DNA of 64,000 nt from Combretum micranthum (taxonomy: Eukaryota; Streptophyta; Magnoliopsida; Myrtales; Combretaceae), in contig JAMXBD010000233.1 in the NCBI GenBank assembly GCA_024138025.1, positions 558,001 to 622,000 of the forward strand, given 5' to 3'. Shown here piece by piece: positions 23,201 to 34,113 of this stretch (position 1 is the stretch's first letter; the number at the start of each line of letters is the position of its first letter). The notes beneath the pieces were generated by a model that had not been told where the DNA came from, did not search any database, and saw only the letters and a program-made list of their open reading frames with translations. Both the position numbers and the translations under genes were made by a program.

Positions 23201-23250
23201 TAATCTATTTTGAAGTCGGATACTAATGTGAAAAATTCCCGGGGTTTACA
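20227..23250 (-). repeat. Element A 5' LTR (3,024 bp, 423-bp internal deletion)
   Basis: Aligns end to end with 10507-13953 except that bases corresponding to 11186-11608 are missing. The junction lies at 20906/20907, with a 2-bp CG overlap. In the first 470 bp I count about nine substitutions and four 1-nt indels against the other LTR. The rest is more similar still, so identity is about 98-99% outside the deletion. Confidence 0.93.
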
Positions 23251-23719
23251 GTGATTATTTGGCCTAAGCCCCATAATATCTGCTAAACCTAATCTTTCGT
23301 GTTTAACATCTCACAACTTCTTCTTCCACTCAACTCACACTAAACAGATAAGCTCTCTCTCTCTCTCTCTCTAGAAATCTAGGGTTTCATTGTTCTTTAC
23401 TTTTTCTGCTCAACTAATGTTTTGATCTTGTTTGGTAGATAGGGAAGAACTGCTAATGTTCGAGTATTAGGCAACTCCTTGGTAATTTCTTAACAGCAGG
23501 GGTTCAATACCCTTTTCTACTTTGATTCATGTATTTATATATTCTACAATATTTCATTCGACTACTGTTTGTTCTATTTTCTATTAAATCTAGTTATATT
23601 TTTGTTAGATCTAGTAGTTTGTAACTGATTCTGTTACAAATAGCTGCAATACATGAAATTATTACATTGTAATGCAATCCTTAAACCAAACTGGATGTTT
23701 TCTCATATGACTTGTAACA
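23251..23719 (-). repeat. Element C 3' LTR, main part
   Basis: Matches 55615-56051: ..CCCA.AATATCT.CTAAACCTA.., TTCTTCTTCCACTCAACTCACA, a (CT)n run (23350-23372), AGGGTTTCAT, ATAGGGAAGAACTGCTAATGTT, AATTTCTTAACAGC and CATATGACTTGTAACA. On the minus strand it begins TGTTACAAG at 23719, preceded by the purine tract CAGGAGAAGTTATA (about 23720-23733). Confidence 0.85.
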
Positions 23720-23733
23720 TATAACTTCTCCTG

Positions 23734-24683
23734 TTGAAAATCTACCTTATCCTCAAGGTCATAAGTAGGGTAAATCTATTAAAAAGTGTCCCAATCTTCC
23801 CGAGTTAGATCTTCTTATGGAAGTCCCTCCCACTGAACTAAAACTTGATTAATAAATCAACCATTTTGAGAAATAGTCCGACCACTTAAAATTTGAAACA
23901 GTCAAATAATAGGCATGTTAGCTACAATTTCTGGAGGAAGAGATAAAGAAGAATAATCATATCCCATTGCCTTCTTCAATTGGGATACATGGAAAACATC
24001 ATGTATCCTTGCTCTTGTTGGTAACTCCACTTTGTAAGCACATGACCCAATTTACTCCAAGATCTTATATGATCCATAAAATTTACGAGAAAGTTTATGA
24101 AACTTCTGTTTAGAAACCAAGATCTACTTATAGGGCTGTAGCTTTATGAAAACCAAGTCCCCTATCTGAAACTTCACCTCTCGTCTCTTCTGATCTGCAA
24201 AGTGTTTCAATCTATTTTGAGCTCTAGAAAAATTATCCCTAAAAGTCTTTAACAACTCATCACGAGTTTGAACTCCATATCAACTGCTTCTACCCTCGAA
24301 ACACCTTGATAAAAAAGAGTAATGGATAGTAATCTTCCATATACTAGCTCAAATGGAGTAGAGTTTATACCCTCATGGAAAGAAGTATTATAGGCAAATT
24401 CTACCCATGGTAAATACTTAGTCCAACGAATGGGACAATCCATAACAAAAGCTCGCAAATACTGTTGAATTGTATGATTCAACACTTCCATTTGACCATT
24501 CATCTATGGATGATATGCACTACTCATCTTAAGAGTGGTTCCACTACGTGAAAATAATTCCTGCCAAAATCTGCTTATGAATATCGGATCCCTATCCAAC
24601 ACAATTGTCCTAGGAAATCCATGATGTTTGATCACCATGTCAACAAAAAGAGATGCAACTTTAATCTCATTAAAGTTGGAATC
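23734..24683 (-). pseudogene. pol: Element C integrase C-terminal part and chromodomain-like tail
   Basis: Minus-strand reading gives integrase core (FVDMVIKHHG, LDRDPIF, SAYHP, stop, NGQMEVLNHT, FAYNTSFHEG) down to about 24249. A degenerate linker and a chromodomain-like end follow (NQVLVQWEGLP.EDLT.EDWD..., DLEDKVDF) at about 23860-23760. The Glu of TER reads MEV, and several codons are TAG or TGA. The reading is cut at 24683 by the solo LTR I. Confidence 0.75.
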
Positions 24684-26279
24684 TGATAAATCCAAAATGT
24701 ATACACTTTTCATCTCCAAGTGATGCTTAATTGTGTAAATCTTTGGATATAAATATGATGATTTGGTACATTGATGAGTTTATTTATGCTAAAATAGGTA
24801 ATGGAAGTATTAGTAAGTGATTGGGAAAAGAATCAGTGAAGAACAAAGCAAATAAGGCAAAAAAAAAAAAAAATGTTGCAACAGCGGCAAAATTTCGAAT
24901 CAACGCTGACGGCCTTCATGAACTCCACAGAAGCAAAGTTTTTAATACTGCTGTTGAATGCTGGCAGTGTTTGTTGATGAAATGCGGCCTTTGCAAATTC
25001 ATTTTACGCTGGCAAATTTTGAGCCTACGCCGCTGGTGTTGAAACATGTTCTCAATTATCCAGATTGCATTTCTTTAATGCTGGCTTTCTAAACCGCCGA
25101 CGTAGGAAAAGAAACTGTCGGTGTTTATGCTGGCAGTTAAAAAATTACGTGTCTGTTTGTGTTTAAAAGATGTGAAAAGGAAGGGAAAGGGGACGATTCT
25201 TGGTTCTTAGTTCTTAGTTCTTAGTTCTTAGCTTCTTTTGAAATAGAGAGAAAATGGAGAGTGGATACATAGATATAACTCCATAGATTAGATCTAGCAT
25301 AAATTTGTTTGTGATTAATTGTAGAAGACTTGAACAGAGCATTTAGGACACTTTGTACAGTTCAAATTCTAAATTCTATGATCTTTTATTTTAGTTAAGT
25401 GAGTATTATTTTGTATTTGATGATAAATTTGTACTCAGTTGTGATAATTATCTTGTTCTTAGTTGTAATCATTATGTTGTGCTAAATCTTATATGGTGAG
25501 AACGTGATTAAAACCATATTTCCTAAAATGATCGTTGAATTCATGATATTTGGTTGTTAGAATCATGTAAAAATTCTTGATTAATTCCTAAAATGAGCCT
25601 TGTATTCGGGAGGATCTTGGTAAATGAGAAATTAGTTGAATCGGGAGAAACATCTGATTTCGTTGGAATTAATAATTGAGTTTTAATATCTAAATGCGAA
25701 AGCTGAGATATTATTTCCATTTAGAAACTTTTGTTGTAACTAATGCAATGTTTTAAGTTGGATTTGAACTAAAGAACTAGGGAAAAATTTGATTTAGGTC
25801 ATTAGACAATTACAGAATCGGGTCATTCATAATTGTTAAAGTTGATTCCTTTGATAATCTAAGTAGCAGAAGCAACTAGATTGTTTTAAGGTTTATAAAG
25901 ATTTTTAAGAACTTTGGAAAAAGTTTTAGTTCTTGTTAGTTTCACTTGAATTTTCCTGAATCGAATTATTATAATAACGTAAGTTCAATTTGATTAGCAA
26001 ATTTTGGGATTTGATCTTAGTTCTCACTATTGGGTTATATAAATTTCTGTTATTAAAACTTAGTTGAGTAGATTAACTTAAATTAGAAAGTAGGTAGTTA
26101 GTGTAACTTATCAATTAATCTGAATTACATTGCCTAAATATTAACTGGAATAAATTATAATTGGTATTTAAGCTTTCCTCGTAGGAACGATACTCACTCA
26201 ACACTCTACTATTTGATTCGATCTAGTACACTTGCTAGAGAATTCGCTTTTGAAATTCAAAAACATTTTTAGCGGATCA
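24684..26279 (+). mobile_element. Solo LTR I, Tat/Ogre-like Ty3/gypsy
   Basis: TGAT...ATCA termini with a perfect 5-bp target duplication GAATC (24679-24683 and 26280-26284), sitting in the integrase of element C. The 3' part carries the CCTCGTAGGAACGATACTCAC block and GTACACTTGCTAGAG, typical of Tat-clade LTR ends. No PBS, PPT or coding region adjoins it. It contains four tandem TTCTTAG units (about 25203-25231), a poly-A run (24860-24873), and GCYGGC/GCCG words at about 24890-25140 like those in the A/B LTRs. Confidence 0.75.
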
Positions 26280-27608
26280 GAATCTAATGGTCCCAAATGA
26301 CAATACATTGTAAGTCTGTCCACTATAACAAATATGATTTCGGCAAACATGTAATGAAGTCCATATTGATATCAGTCCATATCTGTTCTAGAATGGGAAG
26401 TGGATGTAAAAGACCAGCTGGTGCCTTTGCTTCATATTTAATTTGTTGGCATATAGCACAATTGTGAACATATAATGCAATTTGTGCTCGCATTCCTTCC
26501 TAAACAAATTCAACTACAATCCTTTTATAAGTTTTCGAAAATTTGAAATGGCCAGCTAAAGGAGAGTCGTGAAATTCCTTAAGAATCATAGGAATTAATG
26601 ATGACTATGGAACCATAAAAAATTTGTCTTGATAGAACAAAAGATCATTCTTCCATTGAGTGGCCACTTATGAGGAATACCTTCCTGAATTCCTTGAATC
26701 ACCTGCTTGAATTCTAATATAGATTGGTATTCTTGTTTTAAAACATCAATCAAATGAAAGCAAGGAATTGTATAGCTCAAATAGTGTATCTCATCCACTT
26801 CTCTTCATGACAAAGCATCCGTTGCCTGATTTTCACTCCCAGTATTATACACAACAGAGTAGTCATACCCTATTAGTTTGACTAAATATTTATGTTGTTC
26901 GAGTGCATGGATCACTTGTGATAATATCTCCTTTAAGCTTCTATGATCCGCTCGAATAGTAACATGGCCTAACAAATATTGACGCCATTTCTTAACTACT
27001 TCTACTAAAGCAAACAGTTTCCTGACATAAGCTGAAGCTTTTTGTAAGTGTCTGGGAAGCTTTTTACTAAAGTATGTAATTGGATGATTTGCTTGTAAAA
27101 GTACTACTCCAACCCCATAACCCAATGCATCTATCTCTACAATAAAAGGCTTTGAGATATCCGGTAATGCCAAAATCGGTGCCTGAATCAAACCCATCTT
27201 AAGCTGGTAAAAAACAGCTAGAGCCTCTTCGTTCCATTTGAAACAATATGTCTTCAACATATCTGTTAATGGATGAGCTATATATGCATAGCTTTTGACA
27301 AATCTTCTATAATACCTAATAAGTCCCAAAAAAGCTCTTAACTGGTTCAAAGTTTTTGGCAATGGTCACTGTTTCATAGACTCAATCTTAGCTGGATCAG
27401 GTGCTATACCTTCATTTCAAACTATGTGCCCTAGATAATCAAAAGTGGTCTTAGCAAAAGCACATTTTCTTTTTTCACATAAAATTCATTATCCAGCAAA
27501 GCTTGTAAAGTTGTGCCTAGATGTTGTAAATGCTCTTCTACACTCGCACTGTACACCAAAATGCCATCGAAAAATATGATAACAAACTTCCTCAAATATG
27601 GTTGAAAC
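26280..27608 (-). pseudogene. pol: Element C RT 3' half, RNase H and integrase start
   Basis: Minus-strand translation shows the RT palm (FQPYLRKFVIIFFDG, where the family has FFDD), the thumb (NQLRAFLGLIRYYRRFV), RNase H (PFIVEIDALGYGVG; ADHRSL; TDALS) and, beyond a stop at about 26804 (an Arg codon turned to TGA), the integrase zinc/linker region and VIVDRLT.Y near 26320. The left edge is solo LTR I and the right edge is the element B insertion at 27609. About 28 RT codons between this piece and 48238 are missing. Confidence 0.8.
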
Positions 27609-30600
27609 TGTAAACCCCGTGAATTTTCCACATTAGTATACGACCTTATAATAGATTGTATGAACAAGATAATAGATTTAGAGTCTAATTGAAGCCTAAG
27701 AATAGATCAATATCTAGAATTCGGTTAAATAAAGAATTTAGAATTTCTTTAATTCTAGTTGATGCCAAAAACGAGATTTTGTGTCTTGAATGAATAATTC
27801 AAGATATGATTAAAAGGAAATCTAAAATTTAAACCCGAAACCTGATATACAACTAGATTTAAATAGAAAATATATGAATATAGAGATTAAATGATAGTTT
27901 TTGATATCGATAATAACTCGAGATTAGAACAACAAGTAGTAGTGAGCTTAAACTCAAACTTAAACCCTAAATTCGAGATTCCTAGTTAGAATTAAAAGAT
28001 ATTAATAAGATTTCATGATGGGTATCAAAACTAAAGATATATATATATATATATTTTAGTTTCAGTATTAAGTCCAATACTAAGTAAACGATTATTTACG
28101 CTTATAAACAGAAAACAATGACTTAAAGATGAACTGTTATATTTATAAATACACAACGAAAACATAAACTGTTGTATAACTCAAGATCTGAACTCCAAAT
28201 AAATAATCGGATCACACTATTGTTCTAATTTCAGTTTTCTTAAGCTATTGAAGCCTGAAACAAAAATTGACCTAATGAGCTTAAGAAATCTTAATCACGG
28301 GAGATAAAATTATACGAATAATTAACTACGTATATATATAACCTAAAATTGTATTATTTGAGAATCTAAGTGTTTTTTATACTTCTATAAACATATTTTT
28401 GTACAAAAACTCCCAAATATTAGTGAATTTATACCCGTATAACTCGTTAAATTAACTCAAAATCAATTAAATAAATAACTAAAATATATATATGTGTGTG
28501 TTTAGTGCATGCGGCTGGCAATTTCGAAGAGGAAGAAAAGAGCTGAATTGATCAATAATTCACCCAAGTTTGTCAACAAAAGCAACTCCCATACCAATCA
28601 TTTGTTGACAACGCACACTAGCATTAATTGGCCTGAAAATAGCAAATGAAATGCAGCCAAAATCAAAGGAATTCAGAGGAGAATCGAAGGAGAAGCAGCC
28701 GCAAGTCCTCTTCCTTCGTCTTGTATATATATATATATATATATATGTGTCTTCAACACTCATAATGGAGAACAAATAAAACTCATCAATTCCCAAACTC
28801 CTCAGCACGAAAATACTCCCAAATAACAATCAAAACCAACAAAAAATAGAAAACAAACCGATCAACACAATCGAGTTCGGATCAAAGGAAAACAAAACTA
28901 AAAACCCTTGAATACAAGCTCAAAGGTAAGTTGAGGTAACTCAAGTGATTTTCTTTCAAATCTAAGCCTTATAACTAACTTCTAATAATCTTAGGAACGT
29001 AATAAACACAACTACAAGCTTTGGATTACATCGAACGAGCTCCAACGAGGTAATAATCCAAAACCCTAACTATGTGTTAGTAAGAATCGAGATCTAAATA
29101 TATATGTTATTAGACGTGTTCAAAATTGTTTTATGACCTTGTATAAGTTATATAAACACTTAGGAACGATTTAATAACGTTTTTAACGTGTAAAATTCAA
29201 AGAATATGAATCGAACCGAGAAGGAAGACAATGAACAGTACTAACACTGTCTCAAAGCTGGTAGTGTAATCGCTCAAAGCAGGCGGCTTAGATGGATTCG
29301 TCGGCGGCTTAGAGATGGCTTACACTGATCTGAGGCTACGTAAAATAATTTTCACGTAAAAGTTGAACGTAAGCCAGCTACCTGGAGATCTACGCCGACG
29401 GTGTAGGACTGGCGTACATTGAAAGCCGACAGCTTTCAAAGCCGGTGCACTCGATATGAAATATTCTTTGAAACCATATTTACACCGGCATCTGGGTTTG
29501 AAGGCCAGCAGCTTTGCATCGGCGTACAGCAAAAATTTTTTCAACTAAAGATTATTTTGACACAAACAGAATATATATATATATATATATATCATAAGCC
29601 AACTTAGTATATATATATATATACATATATGATAATATAAGAATCTATAGATAGTTAATTTAATACAAGTATTCAAGCCTATTTAGATTAATATCTAATA
29701 ACCTTTAAAATCCTAGAATTTAACACAAATATTTAGTGTTAATAAAAGTTAGTATTAGTCAAATATTTGTTATAAATAGATAAAATAGGTAAGAATGGAA
29801 ATTGAAATAAGCTAATTTCTTGAGTAATGTGACTTCTAAAAATAAAAAAATAATTATATGAGATAAATTAGGAGAAACACGACGACACTAAGTAATAATA
29901 AATAAAGATAATTTTCTATATTAAGACCAGTATAGAATAATATAAAATAAGTAATAGTAACTACCAAAACTTGATAAATATCGAGTTTAGGATACTAATC
30001 ACATATAGGAATTTAGTTAATTTGTATTGGTGAATACTTTGTCTTAAATAGGTGACTTTGATATACTAGAGGATCTACCAGTTGATTACTACGACTAAGT
30101 CAGTATGAGCAGGTGAGTAATTTAGTCATATTATACTGGTTGTGCTTGTAAGTAGTTGAATATGTAATGCAAAGATAATTAAATGGTTGTTTGTTGAAAG
30201 TATGTTGTGATCTGATGGTATGATTGCCAAGATATCCGTACAAAAGCGATAATGAAATGATTTGATGATGTGAAGCAGTATAATGATGATTGTGTGTAAT
30301 ATATGGTCACCATGAAGTTGAGTAAGAATTATTGGCTTAACAAAATAATATGATCATGCATTGCACGAATTGCATTATTGCATATATATATTGGTGTGAC
30401 AGCCTGCTACGTGTTAATATTTCGGATCTCTGTTTTCGCTTGGTTGTTCTAATGTGTTAGTTCTTCCAAGGTTCTCTTTGGTCCGGAGGTCCTACGAGGA
30501 ACTAAAAGGCACCGAAGAACGTTGCTCGTAGATTCGATTTGAAATGATTAATACTTAGGGAGTTTCTAAGGGGATTGCAGGAGATGGTCAGTTCAATCAA

Positions 30601-31199
30601 TTATATTCAAAGTGATAACCCTAAAATGAGAAATTGTTGATTCTCCTGTGTACTTAGTCTCCAGGTGGGTTATTGAGTACTGGTTCTTCAACCCATTAAA
30701 AAGAGGGTGTAAATCTTTTTCCTTTTTGGATTCTAGATCATCCAAGCTTGTATCTGTGCATATGATTGAGTGCTCACGTTGCATATGATTTTCTAATAAC
30801 TTGTGTGATGTATGGTATGTTTGGTTATTCACTGAGCTGTGGTTTCGCTCATACTCCAACAGTCTTTTTAGGTTTACTTTATGACCATGGTTAGTCACTT
30901 CCAGGAGTATGGCTCCGGTAAGAGCTTAGGAGCTGGAAGTCCACGGTTATAATTTAGTTTAATGGTTATGTACTATTAGAATAGATTATTTAGTTGTGTA
31001 CTTCAGAAGAACTATATGGGTTGTAAAAGTTTTGTAATATTTATTCACTAAGTTACTTCTTTCATATATTTGTTATTTCTTATCAAGCAACTAAAAAGAT
31101 CCTATTATTTTAAAAACCTGTCATACTCTGAAGGTAATCTGGTAATAGTATTCATGTGTGCCTTGTTTACTGCTACTAGGGTACCCTCGGGGCGTGACA
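27609..31199 (+). repeat. Element B 5' LTR (3,591 bp)
   Basis: Begins TGTAAACCCCGTG and ends GGTACCCTCGGGGCGTGACA, followed after a short gap by the PBS. It has TA microsatellites at about 28038-28055, 28728-28746 and 29571-29622, and a decayed GCCGGC block at about 29240-29530. It matches the 3' LTR (38754-40797 plus 44013-45227), with mostly G/A and C/T differences. Confidence 0.9.
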
Positions 31200-31208
31200 A
31201 AATTAAAT

Positions 31209-31220
31209 TGGTATCAGAGC
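31209..31220 (+). promoter_or_regulatory. Element B primer binding site (initiator tRNA-Met)
   Basis: TGGTATCAGAGC, 9 bases after the LTR end, exactly complementary to the 3' end of initiator tRNA-Met. The following 31221-31428 is untranslated leader. It includes TTGTTGTGTGCAG/ACT at 31374-31386, which looks like a plant 3' splice site and is also present in element A. Confidence 0.93.
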
Positions 31221-31428
31221 ATGGTTGCTAGTATAAGAAAAATAAATATGTGAAAGAATTGCCTTTAGTAAATGAAGTTAGTTAGATTTAAATTAGCACC
31301 TTGTAGAAATAGTTGGTAGTATACTGCACAGTTAGGAATAAAATATGTGTGATTATTATTAATCATGCAAATTTTGTTGTGTGCAGACTAATCCTGCTAC
31401 GTGCCATATTAGATGGGAGATTTTTAGC

Positions 31429-32310
31429 ATGCAAGAAGAAGAGACTTTAACAGATTATAGGCGCAAATTACGAGTTCTGGTAGAGGACTTGTATTTGTGC
31501 GGGATTACTAAGACCTTGGATGAGATCCTCCGCACCTGGAAGCGATGATTACTGCCTTTATTTAAAGGTTGGTTATTTTTTATGGAGCGGGCTTTTCCAG
31601 ATAATGGATCAGCTATAGAGACGCTCTACAGATTTGAGAGACTGGTAGTCTAGAAAGGAGGTGGCTTGGAGATTGACAATATAGCATTCATAGTCTCATC
31701 TAAATCAGTGAGACTAGATCCTCCAGATTTTAGAGTCTGGGTATCTATTGGTAGAGTAGCAGTCTATGCTCATGGTATTAGACAAGATCATGCCAGGGTT
31801 AGAGGCGATGCAGCATATGATGATGATTTGATGATTGCACGGCTTAGCAGATGCAGCCACTCTAGACTCATTTTGATGAGGAAACCACCTATTATCCCTA
31901 AGATAGCAAATGAGTTCCAACGTCCTACTTCTGTACAGGATCGAGTAATACAGGAGTCAGTGCAGACCACTGTTCATACAAGAATTATAACAATCGAACT
32001 GCTGGATGAGAAAGAAGGTAAGAAGAGAAGGATTGAGGCAGAGAAGTATGTCTCATATTTTAATTATGCTAGATGGATTGGATCAGCTCATGGAGTGTGG
32101 ATAGAGAGTGATATACCACCTAGTGGTGATAGGGAGCTGAGGCCTGCACCCCGAGGACTTCGAGTGATGGATACAAATCTTACTATAGCACCTCCTGGAG
32201 ATAGAGATGAGATGATCGAGATTGACGATAGTAGTTTAGAGGGAGAGGATGATTACCCTCATTTAGGCCCTCAGGAGAAGGGTAAGGGTCGTCTCTATCC
32301 TAGTCCCTGA
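31429..32310 (+). pseudogene. Element B leader ORF upstream of gag (294 codons, two stops)
   Basis: One frame from ATG 31429 (MQEEETLTDYRRKL) to the stop at 32308-32310, broken only by TGA near 31546 (CGATGA, where element A has a sense codon) and TAG near 31651 (CAG in element A). 31666-32310 is fully open. The N-terminal third has a capsid-like pattern. The middle is rich in charged residues (EGKKRRIEAEKYV..YNYARWIGSA), and the tail is acidic then basic (EIDDSSLEGEDD...GKGR). No known enzyme motif was found. Element A shows its own, different lesions in the same frame, so the ancestral ORF was intact. About 290 bp separate it from gag. Confidence 0.6.
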
Positions 32311-32600
32311 GTTTGATCCAGTACTATATGATGATGATGTATTATCTATTGACATGATAGGATGATATTAGTAGACTTTCGATGATATGCATATGATATA
32401 CAGGATGACATGCATATGTATCTTTTGATGACTGTAGTAGAAAAACTAGGTTTAGTGTTAGTGCCATTTTTGATGTGCACATAATGCACTAACCACGATA
32501 AGCTTTGATGTATTTAGGTTATGTATATATATGTGCCATATATATATGAATGACTTTGATGACTTTTGGTGAAGATAATTTATGATCTAATTTAAGTAAT

Positions 32601-34001
32601 ATGTTTAATGTTAATAGAATGCCAAGAGGAAGAAATAAAAGTAGAAATGCCAGGATTTCTGGAGATCCACCAATAAATGCTTCTGCAACACCCCAGAATT
32701 GAATTGAGGATGTTTTACAAAGCCTTCAACAACAAAATGTTTTGATTTTGCAAGCTTTGCAAAATATTCAAGCAACCAATGTAGCACCACCTGCTGGGGC
32801 ACCAGTAACACCTACACCTAATCTTAGAGGAAATGAAAGACATACTCCACCGGTTCAATTTCAGGAAAATGGACCAGTAAACCCAAATGAATCTGCTGCT
32901 GAGGTGCAAGGACCGCCCCAATATGAACAAGAATTGCCACCACCCCACCTTTACATCCTCAAAGGAATTTGTTGCTAGAATTCATTAAGTGTAACCGATA
33001 TTTTGAAGGATTACCGGGAAAGCCAGAAGAAGCTGAAGACTGGTTAGCTTAGATTGAGTGATCCCTGGATGTTTTCTAAGTACCAAAAGCCCTGAAAGTA
33101 TCATATGGCACTTATTTATTAAGGTTGAGAGCAAGGATATGGTGGAATTCAAAACAAAGAAGTTTGTCCCAACCGATTACTTGGGAAGTATTCAGACAAG
33201 AATTTTTGAAGGAATATTTTCAAAGTAGTCTAAAAGCAAAATATAGCACTGATCTGATGAATTTGACCCAAGGAGCCAAGACTATTGATGAGTATGAACA
33301 TGAGTTTAATCGGTTGTTACAGTTTGCCCCTGATGTTTATCGTGACAGTGATGAGCTTAAGAGATAGACTTTCATGGCTGGACTTGAGCCTCATTTCCAA
33401 AGAAGACTTGCTGAATTTGAAGTTGATAACTTTACAGCTATGTTAGAAAAAGCTCGAATCATTGAACGAGCAAGAAAGTATGAAATTGAGAGGTATAAGA
33501 AGAAGGGAACTATGTTTGGGAAGAGAATGTATGATGGTTCTATAACTAGTTCTGTGCCTAAGAAGGTTAAATTCTTCAAACCTTTCAATGCGAACAAAGG
33601 AGGAGTAATTGGGAAGAATAATGTTACTTGTTGGAAATGTAAAGGTTCTCATTACCCAAGGCATTGTCCACAATTGCAGAACAAATGTTACTATTATGGA
33701 GAAAGTGGGCATATGGTGAACAATTGTCCAAAAAGAAAAATTGCGACTTGTTACGTATGTAACAAAGTTAGGCATAAAGCAACCAACTGTCCACAGAAAG
33801 CAAGTACAATAGCTGGATCTTCACAACCTAAAGGAGTGATTGGAGTTACAGGATCGAAAAATGGAAATGCCAACAAAACCAGTACGACGGCCAAAGTTTT
33901 TGCCATGTATGGAAATCCTGTAGAGAATGTGGAGATAGAGGAAGGAGATGAAGAAAATATTTGGGAAGAAGTTGATCCTGAAGAATATGGACTCATTGCA
34001 G
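32601..34001 (+). pseudogene. gag: Element B gag (capsid, three zinc knuckles), broken N-terminal half
   Basis: Starts at ATG 32601 or 32619 (MPRGRNKSRN). The N-terminal half is interrupted by shifts and C-to-T stops (for example CAG to TAG and CGA to TGA near 33051-33062). From 33374 it reads open through GLEPHFQRRLAEFE and three zinc knuckles (CWKC, CYYY in place of CYYC, CYVC; about 33628-33792), then an acidic tail (EEGDEENIWEEVDPEEYG) to the GT-AG junction at 34001/34002. If not spliced, translation ends two codons into the interval (stop at 34007-34009). Confidence 0.85.
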
Positions 34002-34113
34002 GTATGTAATTACATATTTGTTTATCTGAAATTATTGGGCACAATCACAAGTAAATGAGAGATAGAAGTCTTTATGAATTGAAAATAACATGAACTTAAT
34101 AAATGATACATAG
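34002..34113 (+). other. Intron-like GT-AG interval between gag and pol of element B (112 nt)
   Basis: The 5' junction GCAG/GTATGT fits the plant donor consensus, and the 3' junction GATACATAG/G is an acceptable acceptor. A CTTAATAA branch-point-like word lies about 20 nt upstream, and the interval is AT-rich. The reading frame is exact: the last base of gag (G 34001) plus GA (34114-34115) makes a Gly codon, and the frame then runs S-I-Q-V-G-D into the protease motif DTGATHSF. The third triplet after the junction is TAA in the gag frame. The element A copy is 110 nt, so interval length changes while exon phase is kept. No transcript evidence is available here. Confidence 0.6.

Larger units (their letters stand above)
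10507..23250 (-). mobile_element. Element A: complete Tekay/Del-like Ty3/gypsy retrotransposon
   Basis: 12.7-kb LTR element with TG...CA termini, inserted in the 3' LTR of element C. The flanks GTGAA (10502-10506) and GTGAT (23251-23255) are a 5-bp target duplication with one mismatch. Minus-strand order: 5' LTR (23250-20227), PBS for initiator tRNA-Met, leader ORF, gag with three zinc knuckles, GT-AG interval, protease, RT, RNase H, integrase with HHCC and D-D-E, chromodomain, PPT, 3' LTR (13953-10507). The long LTRs and the chromodomain ending WELEEEIKK.YP.LFE point to the Tekay (Del) clade. The LTRs are nearly identical apart from one 423-bp deletion, so it is the youngest large insertion. 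The coding region is interrupted almost only by 1-nt deletions. Confidence 0.9.

Noticed and set aside
10507..23250. Endogenous pararetrovirus or envelope-bearing retrovirus
   Set aside because: RT, RNase H, integrase order with a chromodomain and LTRs is Ty3/gypsy. No movement protein, coat or envelope-like frame follows pol.
24684..24719. Extra integrase residues read from 24719 down to 24684 on the minus strand
   Set aside because: The GAATC duplication puts the LTR border at 24684. The codon-like match beyond it is LTR sequence.
24821..25042. 73-codon plus-strand frame starting MGKESVKNKANKAKKKK
   Set aside because: It lies wholly inside solo LTR I and its Lys-rich part is a poly-A run. 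No family resemblance.
28021..28060. TA microsatellites (also 12004, 21304, 29571, 39181, 40681) as possible regulatory or origin sites
   Set aside because: They are simple repeats at equivalent LTR places with variable length. Nothing further supports a function.
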